A program made the position numbers and the translations under genes. Positions 19,542 through 27,484 of a DNA stretch of 64,000 bases are shown here, one piece after another (positions within the stretch are counted from its first letter, which is position 1; each line of letters begins with the position of its first letter). The notes beneath the pieces are model-generated. The model had not been told where the DNA came from and ran no database searches. It was given only the letters and a program-made list of their open reading frames with translations. The stretch is from Sulfurospirillaceae bacterium (GTDB lineage: Bacteria; Campylobacterota; Campylobacteria; Campylobacterales; Sulfurospirillaceae), in the NCBI GenBank assembly GCA_028684065.1, contig JAQUGO010000001.1:1-64000 (forward strand). Direction: 5' to 3'.

Positions 19542-21290
19542 TTAGCAAGACGCGCCGCTAAGATCCACCTTATAACTACTCATCTCATTACCCTTAGTAT
19601 CCATAACATGTACAGCACATGCTAAACATGGGTCATATGAGTGGATAATTCTAACAATTTCCAGTGGTTGAGAAAGATCATTGATTTTCAAGCCAATAAG
19701 TGACTCTTCATATGAACCTCTAACACCTTTAGCATCTTTTGGACTTGCATTCCATGTTGTTGGAACAACAGCTTGATAGTTTTCAATTACACCATTTTTG
19801 ATTTTAACCCAGTGACTTAAAACACCTCTTGGAACATTACCAATATAGCGTCCTTTATACTCTTTGTTTTTATCAATTTTGTAACTGGTATAAGTTGAAT
19901 CATCCACTTTAAGGTTATTAATTAAAGCCGTAAACGCTTCTATACCATAATCAGCAATTACTTTTGCTTCAAGCATACGACATGCAGTTCTACCAAGTGT
20001 TGAAGCAACCGCTGTGATAGGAAGACCTGTATCTTTTAAGAATTTATTGACAACCGTTTGAACACGCTTGTTACCAAGTGCATAGTTAACAACGATATTT
20101 GCCAATGGTCCGACTTGTAATGGCTTACCATCATAACGTGGTGCTTTGACCCATGTATATTTACCTTTTTCATCAATAACTTTAGTAGGAGCAAGGACCC
20201 CTTTGTCATTGATAGTTTCGGCATCTTTAAACCCTGTATAATTAGGCTCTTGACGACCCTCATATGGATGGTATGCAGCATTATCTTTATACCAAGCGTG
20301 AGTGGCTTCTTCTGTAATTTTGCTTTCATCTAAAGGATGTACTTTGAATGGTTTGCCAGATACTAAATTAATAACATCTTCACCAAACATGACACCACTA
20401 TTAAATAAAAACTCTTTTGAATTGATTTGGAACTCTTCAAATGTAAAGAGGTTGGCAACACCAAGCCCAGCATTGACACTTGGTTCACCTGCATAGGCAA
20501 GACCAGCCATAACAACATCAGGATAATACGCACGATTAACAAACTCAGAAATCTCTTTAAACTTAGTCAACCACTCACCAAGACGCGCAGGTGATTGTAA
20601 ATCCATAACACATGTCACACCACCAACGGTTAAACTTTGTGGATGAGGTTGTTTTGCACCAAAGATTGCCATCATTTGTGCAGCAACACGTTGTAACTCT
20701 AACGCTTTTAAGTAGTGAGAAACGGCAATTAAGTTTTGCTCAGGTGTTAACTTATAAGTCGCATGTCCCCAGTACGCATTCGCGAATGGTCCAAGATGAC
20801 CTTTTTTAACAAATTCCGCTACTCTCTTTTGTGTCGCAACCAAATCATCAGCGCCACATGCCATAGGAGCATCCGTATATTTAAATGCTTCCTCAGCAGC
20901 TTTATGCGGATCAGCTTTAAGAGCAGATACCACATCAACCCAATCTAGTCCATGTAAATGATAAAAATGAACTGGGTGGTCATGCAAGAAAAGTGCAATG
21001 TTCATTAATGTACGTGTTAATTTTGCATTCAATGGTGGCTCAATTCCTAGAGCATTCTCAACAGCACTAATTCCCGCTTTATAGTGAGAATACGTACATA
21101 CACCACAAATTCTTTGAGTGAAGAAACCAGCATCTCTTGGGTCTCTTCCTTTTAGAATTGTCTCAATTCCTCTCCACAGTGTAGATGAAGAATATGCCTC
21201 CGTGACAACATTGTTGTCATCAACGATAACTTCAACTCTTAAGTGCCCTTCAATTCTGGTGATAGGGTCAACGACTATTCTTTTACTCAT
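19542..21290 (-). CDS. hydB: Ni-Fe hydrogenase large subunit HydB (periplasmic uptake type)
   Basis: Carries the Ni-Fe site. The N-terminal ligands are in RICGVCTYSH (near residue 61) and the C-terminal ligands in DPCLACAVH, followed by a 21-residue tail ending SGASC that HydD should remove after the histidine. 582 residues. It has no signal peptide of its own and would be co-exported with HydA. Sequence and operon resemble group 1b hydrogenases of Campylobacterota, which support hydrogen-driven respiration. Confidence 0.96.
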   Translation of the reverse strand: MSKRIVVDPITRIEGHLRVEVIVDDNNVVTEAYSSSTLWRGIETILKGRDPRDAGFFTQRICGVCTYSHYKAGISAVENALGIEPPLNAKLTRTLMNIALFLHDHPVHFYHLHGLDWVDVVSALKADPHKAAEEAFKYTDAPMACGADDLVATQKRVAEFVKKGHLGPFANAYWGHATYKLTPEQNLIAVSHYLKALELQRVAAQMMAIFGAKQPHPQSLTVGGVTCVMDLQSPARLGEWLTKFKEISEFVNRAYYPDVVMAGLAYAGEPSVNAGLGVANLFTFEEFQINSKEFLFNSGVMFGEDVINLVSGKPFKVHPLDESKITEEATHAWYKDNAAYHPYEGRQEPNYTGFKDAETINDKGVLAPTKVIDEKGKYTWVKAPRYDGKPLQVGPLANIVVNYALGNKRVQTVVNKFLKDTGLPITAVASTLGRTACRMLEAKVIADYGIEAFTALINNLKVDDSTYTSYKIDKNKEYKGRYIGNVPRGVLSHWVKIKNGVIENYQAVVPTTWNASPKDAKGVRGSYEESLIGLKINDLSQPLEIVRIIHSYDPCLACAVHVMDTKGNEMSSYKVDLSGASC

Positions 21291-21307
21291 TCAATTATCC
21301 TTACCAA

Positions 21308-22468
21308 TTATTCTTCAGAATGTTTATTGCCGCCCTTAACTGCCGCAATAGCAGCATGTGCAGCAATACCTACAGCAGTCGCAGTTAACAATGCAACACC
21401 CACTTTGTCAGCGGTTTTATCTGCACCTTCACCATATACTGTCTGATAGAGTCTATCCCCAAGAGGCGATTCAAATGGTCCCATGTTATCCCAGAAGTCT
21501 GGTTCTGAACAACCAATACAACCATGTCCTGCTTGAACTGGCCAAGAAGTATGTTGATTAAATCGTTCACGTGAACAGTTATTAAATGTATATGGCCCTT
21601 TACAACCAACTTTGTAAAGACAATACCCTTTTTTAGCACCTGCATCACCAAATTCTTGTACAAATTCACCTGCATCAAAATGGCCACGTCTTTCACAAAG
21701 GTCATGGATTCTAATACCATAAGCCCATTTTGGACGATTGTATGCATCAAGTGCTGGCAATGTACCAAATAAAATATAATGTAAAACGTTACCCACGATA
21801 TTTTTCTCACTTGGAGGACATCCTGGAACATTAATAACAGGTTTATTAGTAATTTTACTCAAAGGTTGTGCATTGGTTGGATTTGGATGAGCCGCTTGAA
21901 CACCACCAAAACTTGAACATGAACCAATAGCAAAAATGGCTGCAGCTGATTCTGCGGCTTTTTTTGCACTTGCTTGTCCTGTTTGACCATGTGGTCCAAC
22001 CGTTAAGAAAAATTCACTGCTTCCAGCTGGAATCCCACCTTCGACCATTAGAATATATTTGCCCTTATATTTTTCAATGGCACTCTCTAAATTGTGCTCT
22101 GCTTGCCATCCACATGCTACCATCAGTGTTTCGTGGTATTCCAATGAAATATAGTCAAAAATAAGACTATCAATCGTTGGAGCATCCGTTCTTAACAAAC
22201 TTTCACTACAACCTGTACACTCAGCCATATGCAACCAAACTACTGGTAGACGATCTGTCAATTCAGCAGCTTGAGCCATGAGTGGCGTAAACTCAGAAGG
22301 CAATGACAACATGGCAGTCACACCAGCAGCCCACTTCATAAAATCTCTACGATTGATGCCATTTTCTTCCATCAATAGCGCAATAGATTTGTCCTCCTTC
22401 ATGCGAGGGAACTTCTCAAGTTTGCTAAGTCTATCAGCAAGCTTTTGGTACAGTTTCGCGTGTTCCAT
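21308..22468 (-). CDS. hydA: Ni-Fe hydrogenase small subunit HydA
   Basis: Iron-sulfur subunit exported by the Tat pathway. The twin arginine motif NRRDFMKW is at about residues 39-46, followed by a hydrophobic stretch. The iron-sulfur ligands begin with CTGCSESLL, then GSCSSFGG, PGCPPSE, and a C-terminal set including GCIGCSEPDFWD. The C-terminus has a hydrophobic anchor (about 355-378) that holds the enzyme at the outer face of the inner membrane. 386 residues. It starts at ATG 22468 with AGGAGA upstream. First gene of hydABCDE-hypF. Confidence 0.96.
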   Translation of the reverse strand: MEHAKLYQKLADRLSKLEKFPRMKEDKSIALLMEENGINRRDFMKWAAGVTAMLSLPSEFTPLMAQAAELTDRLPVVWLHMAECTGCSESLLRTDAPTIDSLIFDYISLEYHETLMVACGWQAEHNLESAIEKYKGKYILMVEGGIPAGSSEFFLTVGPHGQTGQASAKKAAESAAAIFAIGSCSSFGGVQAAHPNPTNAQPLSKITNKPVINVPGCPPSEKNIVGNVLHYILFGTLPALDAYNRPKWAYGIRIHDLCERRGHFDAGEFVQEFGDAGAKKGYCLYKVGCKGPYTFNNCSRERFNQHTSWPVQAGHGCIGCSEPDFWDNMGPFESPLGDRLYQTVYGEGADKTADKVGVALLTATAVGIAAHAAIAAVKGGNKHSEE

Positions 22469-22535
22469 CAGATTCTCCTATGTAAAATTTACAATTTCAA
22501 ATTAGAATTCTCAAACAGCAAGTGAAATAACATGC

Positions 22536-22557
22536 ACTGAATGATTGTTCATTTAGT
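22536..22557. promoter_or_regulatory. Palindromic candidate operator ahead of hydA
   Basis: A 22-base dyad of the form ACTnAATGA-N4-TCATTnAGT, about 70 bases upstream of the hydA start. The size and symmetry suit a TetR-type dimer, and a TetR gene lies 2.5 kb upstream at the head of the hup operon. No second copy was found before tetR itself. Confidence 0.35.
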
Positions 22558-22658
22558 ATTAAATCAAATTTTCATTGATTGGTCATAATAATTTTACCAT
22601 ATTCAGTTTATTTTAATTATAATGTGAATTAATGTAACATTTAAACAAGACAAAAAGT

Positions 22659-22672
22659 GTGTAGTATTACAC
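22659..22672. promoter_or_regulatory. Inverted repeat in the hupL-hydA gap
   Basis: GTGTA-N4-TACAC, about 190 bases upstream of hydA in the 289-base gap between hupL and hydA. Could be a regulator site for hyd transcription. No factor is assigned. Confidence 0.25.
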
Positions 22673-22757
22673 TATTTTTGTAACTGAATACCCCAATATT
22701 AAGTAAAGCTTTTGATAATAAATTATTATTATTTTTATAGCTAAAATTTGTTTTTTC

Positions 22758-24101
22758 TCATTGCGTAGTACAGACAGAACAAACATCAAAACTTTTAAAA
22801 ATAAAATCTGCTTGTTGAATACTCTCTAATCCTATAATTGCTTTTTGGGCAATAGAAGGATTTTCATGGTCTCCATTCCCTAAATTCCAAACGGTAGGTG
22901 TGATAATATCATAGTGGGTGATATGCCCATTTTTGATTGATACTTCATGGATTAAACTACCACGAGAAGCTTCAACTATTCCAGTACCTTTACATGTCAA
23001 ATAATTAAGATTATATTTTGGAGGGATAAAAGAAGCCTCTTTTAAATTAAGATGCTCTAGTAAAAAAGCTGTCCGTTTTAGTAAATGAGCACATTCACAT
23101 AGGCGAGCTGTCACGCGTGTCAATGTTGAATCTTTATATCTTCGATGCAAATCACGTATTAAAGGATCTTTTGAAACCATCATGCGGGCTAATGGACCCA
23201 CTTCAAAATAATTTTTTTTATATAAAGCACTTTTAGAATATGTATATCCTCGTGTGGGGCTCTCAAAAAAAGTGTTTTCTAGACTTTCATTAACATACTT
23301 TACATCGGCACTCATAACGGTTGTTTTAGCCGACTTAAGTCCTCCTTCATACATATAAGAGTCCCCTAAAGCTAAAAATCTGTCATAACTTCTACCGCAA
23401 CTGTCAAAACCAAAATGCATCATGACATCAATAGCGCTGCTTAATTGAGAACGAGACCCCATAATTTGAATGGCAGAGTCATACGATAGAAATTCTTCCA
23501 GCGGACATCCAAGTAATGATCTTTCACAAAATCTGATGATAGTCTCTAAACAATTTTGCGCATTTATGACATCACTGCTTAAAGGATCACATGTCACTCC
23601 ACCACTCATCAAAAAAGAGCCATGAGGCCATTGACCCGAAAATATAGCGGATATTTTAAGGCTTTCCATAACCATTCGTTGAGCTTCTAACCATTCTTTA
23701 TCTTTGAACGCATCATTAAAAGGGACTTCTGCCATTTTTTTAAGTTCAGGCAAGATAGAAAAATAAAACCATTTTATATGATTTTGAATTTTTTCAGCAT
23801 TTAAAACAATTTCACGAATATCTTTTGCTTTTTGCGTGATGTTTAGAACTTCACCCTCTTGCGCAAAGCAATCTTCAATTGCCAGTGTTGCTGCTAGGGC
23901 ATGTGAAGAAGAACAGATACCACAGACACGCGGTGTAATGGCGATAGCATCGTGAATCGGTCTATTCACAAGAATTTGCTCAATTCCCCGAAAATTCATA
24001 AACTTAATTTTGGCAAAACGTATCTTTTCATCTTCCCACTCAAGCTCTAAAGTGGCTTCACCTTCAATACGTTCAATAATCTCTTTAGTTATCTTTTTCA
24101 T
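22758..24101 (-). CDS. hupL: Cytoplasmic Ni-Fe hydrogenase large subunit HupL, without C-terminal extension
   Basis: 447 residues, about 130 shorter than HydB. The N-terminal Ni-Fe ligands are in RVCGICSSSHA (near residue 58). The C-terminal pair is in FDVCSVC, and the protein ends three residues later (TTQ). The usual proline and terminal histidine of DPCxxCxxH are missing, and there is no tail for a maturation protease. This fits group 2-type cytosolic uptake or sensory hydrogenases, and Sulfurospirillum is known to have a HupSL. It overlaps hupS by 17 bases. Confidence 0.88.
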   Translation of the reverse strand: MKKITKEIIERIEGEATLELEWEDEKIRFAKIKFMNFRGIEQILVNRPIHDAIAITPRVCGICSSSHALAATLAIEDCFAQEGEVLNITQKAKDIREIVLNAEKIQNHIKWFYFSILPELKKMAEVPFNDAFKDKEWLEAQRMVMESLKISAIFSGQWPHGSFLMSGGVTCDPLSSDVINAQNCLETIIRFCERSLLGCPLEEFLSYDSAIQIMGSRSQLSSAIDVMMHFGFDSCGRSYDRFLALGDSYMYEGGLKSAKTTVMSADVKYVNESLENTFFESPTRGYTYSKSALYKKNYFEVGPLARMMVSKDPLIRDLHRRYKDSTLTRVTARLCECAHLLKRTAFLLEHLNLKEASFIPPKYNLNYLTCKGTGIVEASRGSLIHEVSIKNGHITHYDIITPTVWNLGNGDHENPSIAQKAIIGLESIQQADFIFKSFDVCSVCTTQ

Positions 24102-24984
24102 CCATCAACTTTCGTTCTAACCTTTCGATTTTAAAACTTTTGGCAATGCCCGCTAGTGAATAATACGCCCGCTTACTGATACCAAAAGGTGTTTGGGGTA
24201 AGGACATATTGGTATGTGTCTCGTACAATGCTTTTTTGGGAAAATCAAACTCCGTACAACCTAAACACGGTGAGCCTGCTCTTGTTTTGGAACTCACAGA
24301 ATTCCATAATATCTTATTACATGTGGAGTGCGTCATAGGTCCTTGGCACCCTTGCAGATAAAAAAGGCATCCTTCTTTTTCGCCAAACTGTTTGCTATCA
24401 ACTTTCCATTCAAAATATTCATTTCGCATACAACCGTGATGCATTAAATAAGAATAAATCTCTTTAGGTCTTAAATACTCATCTACACTAATCTTTTCTT
24501 CTTTGATTAATTGAAAGAGTGTATCAACCAGCCACCTAGGATGCAATGGGCATCCAGGGATATTAATAACATTCCTTTTTTCTTTCCAATACCCACCTTT
24601 ATTCTTACCACTAAACAATGCACCTGTAATTTTTGCTTCATCTCGTAATCTAAAAATACCGCCATAACTTGCACAACTTCCAGCACAAATAATATGCTTT
24701 GCCCGTTTTGAGAGATTATCAAGCACATCTTCAAAAGAGTGATTAAACTTTTGAAGTATCGTTTTATCGTGGCTTAAGGCACCTTCTAAAATTAGAAAAT
24801 CAAAAGTAATATGGCTCGCAAGTAACGATTCAAACGTTAGCTCACCTAATAAAAGGGGGTGATAGAGAACCTCAAAGTGGGTATCAAAACTTTCCATTTG
24901 AGGATAATTAAAAAAAGAGTGGCTATTTCCATTACATGTAAGCCCTTGTAACCAAACAATTTTTGCTTTTGCTATTTGACTCAT
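24085..24984 (-). CDS. hupS: Cytoplasmic Ni-Fe hydrogenase small subunit HupS
   Basis: 299 residues with no Tat signal and no C-terminal anchor, so cytosolic. Cluster ligands can be followed in LQGLTCNGNSH, GSCASYGG, PGCPLHP and, towards the C-terminus, HHGCMRNEYF, GCLFYLQGCQGP and GSPCLGCTEFDF. The proximal motif has CNGNS where periplasmic enzymes have CTGCS, so one of the two cysteines is replaced, as in group 2 hydrogenases. The electron acceptor is unknown; no electron-transfer partner gene is adjacent. Its ATG overlaps the tetR stop in ATGA. Confidence 0.88.
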   Translation of the reverse strand: MSQIAKAKIVWLQGLTCNGNSHSFFNYPQMESFDTHFEVLYHPLLLGELTFESLLASHITFDFLILEGALSHDKTILQKFNHSFEDVLDNLSKRAKHIICAGSCASYGGIFRLRDEAKITGALFSGKNKGGYWKEKRNVINIPGCPLHPRWLVDTLFQLIKEEKISVDEYLRPKEIYSYLMHHGCMRNEYFEWKVDSKQFGEKEGCLFYLQGCQGPMTHSTCNKILWNSVSSKTRAGSPCLGCTEFDFPKKALYETHTNMSLPQTPFGISKRAYYSLAGIAKSFKIERLERKLMDEKDN

Positions 24985-25568
24985 TGTTGCTTAAGTGCAT
25001 TATAAATATTGGTTGCTATATCCTCAATATAGTCATTAATATTTTTATTCAACACACCTTCCCCATTTAAAAAGACAAAGCCCCCCAAATAGCCCATAAA
25101 AAGGCCAAAGGCTGAGAAAAAATCTTGGTTACGTAGTTCACCCTTTGCAACACCTTCTTCAAAAAATATCATCAGTTCCGTTACAAACGCCGAAACACAT
25201 AACATTCCCTCACAACCGTCTTTAAAAACCTCTTTATTCGCAAGGTATACTCGTAAAAAGTAGTTAATATGTTGTGGTTTAACGGAAGCCATATCAAAAT
25301 AAAGTGTCACAATTTTGCGTATTTTTTCTTCTGATGAACACTCTTGTTCGTTGACTTTTCGAATCTCTTCACCCAAAATATCAGATGAATATTTAATAAT
25401 ATCTTTGGCTAATTTCTCTTTGGAAGAAAAGTAGTTATAAATATTGCCCACACTCATTCCCATCGACTTTGCGATATCTGGAATAGTTGTTGCGTAAAAT
25501 CCATTTTTTGAAAAAAGTAGTAAAGCAGCCTCTAAAATTTTTTCACTTTTTGATGACTTTTTATCCAC
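24981..25568 (-). CDS. TetR-family regulator heading the hup operon
   Basis: 195 residues with an N-terminal TetR helix-turn-helix: KILEAALLLFSKNGFYATTI, then PDIAKSMGMSVGNIYNYFSSKEKL. The C-terminal ligand domain is generic. The start is GTG at 25568, with AAGGA about ten bases upstream. It is coupled to hupS by a four-base overlap, which is unusual because hydrogenase genes are more often controlled by two-component systems or NikR-like proteins. Ligand and targets unknown; candidates are its own promoter (palindrome TAATGCATTA at 25586-25595) and the dyad ahead of hydA. Confidence 0.85.
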   Translation of the reverse strand: MDKKSSKSEKILEAALLLFSKNGFYATTIPDIAKSMGMSVGNIYNYFSSKEKLAKDIIKYSSDILGEEIRKVNEQECSSEEKIRKIVTLYFDMASVKPQHINYFLRVYLANKEVFKDGCEGMLCVSAFVTELMIFFEEGVAKGELRNQDFFSAFGLFMGYLGGFVFLNGEGVLNKNINDYIEDIATNIYNALKQQ

Positions 25569-25585
25569 AGTTGCTATCCTTGTCC

Positions 25586-25595
25586 TAATGCATTA
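25586..25595. promoter_or_regulatory. Short palindrome before tetR
   Basis: TAATGCATTA, a perfect ten-base palindrome about 20 bases upstream of the tetR GTG, in the divergent region shared with the TerB-like gene. Possible autoregulatory site, unproven. Confidence 0.25.
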
Positions 25596-25641
25596 AGAGT
25601 AATTCTACCATTTTTGTTAATATTTGTTTAATTTTTTTGAC

Positions 25642-25647
25642 TATAAT
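25642..25647 (+). promoter_or_regulatory. -10 element of the TerB-like gene
   Basis: TATAAT preceded by a T-rich stretch, 31 bases ahead of the GTG start at 25678; a good match to sigma-70 promoters of this phylum. Confidence 0.5.
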
Positions 25648-25677
25648 TGAATAAAACTATCTTAAAAGGACTTAAAC

Positions 25678-26076
25678 GTGTTACTTATGAAGCTAAAATC
25701 AGAAGAAAAATTTGCCTTTTTACAACTTGCGCAATACATTGCATATGCAGATGGAGAATATGGTCCAAAAGAAAAAGAGATTATTGCAGAGTATTGTATT
25801 GAAATGGGTATTGATTATTTTGAGATCAACAGAGAACTTATTAAATTTGAAGAAATTTTAAAAACCTTTCAGACGAGAGAAAGTCAAAGAATTGTCATGC
25901 TCTCTTTAATGGCATTGATTCATATTGATGATCATTTTGGTTTGCATGAGCATAAAACCATTAACCTCGTTGCAGAAAGATTTCAATTTACGTTAAAAGA
26001 ACTTCATGCTTTTTCTATTTGGGGGAAATCGGCTTCAGCCCTTTATGAACAAGGATTATCATTAATTGAAGGTTAA
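25678..26076 (+). CDS. TerB-like domain protein
   Basis: 132-residue all-helical acidic protein. The pattern LAQYIAYADGEYGPKEKEII, then LMALIHIDDHFGLHEHKTIN, resembles the duplicated TerB-type helix pairs with acidic DGxxxxxE and DDxxxxxE motifs that may bind metal. No tellurite genes are nearby, so the role is unknown. I accept the GTG at 25678 because AAAAGGA lies seven bases upstream, although an ATG at 25687 is available. Single gene, ended by a perfect palindromic terminator that overlaps its stop region. Confidence 0.65.
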   Translation: MLLMKLKSEEKFAFLQLAQYIAYADGEYGPKEKEIIAEYCIEMGIDYFEINRELIKFEEILKTFQTRESQRIVMLSLMALIHIDDHFGLHEHKTINLVAERFQFTLKELHAFSIWGKSASALYEQGLSLIEG

Positions 26077-26100
26077 ACAGAGGCTTAAGCCTCTGTTTAA
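26073..26100. terminator. Bidirectional terminator between terB-like and pgi
   Basis: A 28-base perfect palindrome with half TTAAACAGAGGCTT, spanning the stop codon of the plus-strand gene and ending five bases before the pgi stop. It is followed by ATTATTTTTTTC on plus and by the A/T-rich terB end on minus. Serves both convergent genes. Confidence 0.8.
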
Positions 26101-26104
26101 TGTA

Positions 26105-27358
26105 TTATTTTTTTCGTTTTTTCTCTTCGATAAGTTTTCGCTCTAAAATCTTTTTACCATCTTCAACACCCGGTTGGTCATAGGTATTAACATCCATCAT
26201 TTGGCCCACAAGTGACGTCAATAATTCATAATAAAATATAAGCTTACCAATATTCTCTTCATCAATATGACGTATTGTAATCGTATCAATAGGGATATCT
26301 TTTTTATCCAGTAAAGCTTCAATAGTTGAATCTGCTTGCATATTAATCAAATCACAAAAAGCAATACCATTCATCAAATCTAAACTTTCAAGCTCTTTAA
26401 GAGTAATGGAAGGGATTTTAATCTTATCATCAAAATTATCAACTTTTAAAACCGTCACACTCTTATCACGAAGCCCTTCAACAATTAACTGTAAAAATGA
26501 ATGCTGATCTTTTGGCCCAATCAAACCAATGGGTGTTAGACCCACATTAAAACTGCTTTGTCTTTGTTTTTTGCCTAAACTCTCACCCCATAATTGCACA
26601 TACCAATCGGTAAAATAATCCAAACTTTCAGAGTATGCAAATAGGGTATTAATATTGTAGTGCATTGAATTTTTTGCGTAATAGGTTGCTTTTTTTAATA
26701 ACGTCTCTTTGATGTAACCATCATCAAAAAAACTCTGTTTAATGGTGCGTGCTCCATCCAATAAGCGCTGAATATCAACACCTGCTAGTAGTAATGGGGC
26801 AAGTCCAGCCGCACTTAAAACAGAAAAACGTCCACCAACATTGAGAGGAATATGTAACACAAAAGAATGCATCGTTTTAGCGTGAGCTTCTAGTTTTGAG
26901 CCAATATCGGTTACAAACGTAAAACGATAGTCCAAAGGTACCTTTTTCTCTTGAAGTAAAGCTAATACATATTTATAAACCGAAATAGTTTCGATGGTTG
27001 AACCTGATTTACTAATGACAAAAAAGTGGGCATTGGTAATATCGAGTTTATTCAGTGTTGAGCGAATTGCAGCAGGGTCAGTGCTTTCAAAGAAATGTAG
27101 TTTCTTATCAAAATCTCGTATACCCTCCAACGCTCTAAAAATAGCCTTTGGTCCTAATGAGCTTCCCCCTATGCCGATAATAGCAATGTCTTTAATCGCA
27201 TCAAAATCGTTTTTACTTTTAAACTCTTCCAAATATGCTGCAAGATAAGTAATATCTTGGTCTGGTAGCGCATAGTATCCTATATTTTTTTGTTCCATTT
27301 GTATCTTTTCAAAGATACCCTCTTCAACTTTGATATTAAAATAAAGCGAATTTTTCAC
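26105..27358 (-). CDS. pgi: Glucose-6-phosphate isomerase
   Basis: Interconverts glucose 6-phosphate and fructose 6-phosphate. 417 residues, the compact form found in Campylobacterota. Sugar-isomerase signatures are GIGGSSLGPKA (near residues 66-76), SKSGSTIET (near 124-132), NVGGRFSVLSAAG (near 183) and QHSFLQL. Single gene, divergent from ygiQ. The C-terminus is lysine- and arginine-rich (EEKKRKK). Confidence 0.93.
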   Translation of the reverse strand: MKNSLYFNIKVEEGIFEKIQMEQKNIGYYALPDQDITYLAAYLEEFKSKNDFDAIKDIAIIGIGGSSLGPKAIFRALEGIRDFDKKLHFFESTDPAAIRSTLNKLDITNAHFFVISKSGSTIETISVYKYVLALLQEKKVPLDYRFTFVTDIGSKLEAHAKTMHSFVLHIPLNVGGRFSVLSAAGLAPLLLAGVDIQRLLDGARTIKQSFFDDGYIKETLLKKATYYAKNSMHYNINTLFAYSESLDYFTDWYVQLWGESLGKKQRQSSFNVGLTPIGLIGPKDQHSFLQLIVEGLRDKSVTVLKVDNFDDKIKIPSITLKELESLDLMNGIAFCDLINMQADSTIEALLDKKDIPIDTITIRHIDEENIGKLIFYYELLTSLVGQMMDVNTYDQPGVEDGKKILERKLIEEKKRKK

Positions 27359-27484
27359 ATCACATCCTTAAATGGCGATAATTGCTGAGATATTACTCTA
27401 TTTCATCCTATAGAAATCTTAAAAAAGCCAAATTATAGAGGCAATATGTTATATTTTGGAATCAATTACACCTAATGGAGATTT

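Noticed and set aside
22481-22493. TGTAAAATTTACA palindrome in the hydA leader
   Set aside because: AT-rich palindromes are expected at this composition, and it lies between the likely start of transcription and the ribosome site.
25081-25086. Six-base C tract in tetR as a phase-variation site
   Set aside because: Too short compared with the 8-12 base tracts that switch in Campylobacterota; the frame is intact.
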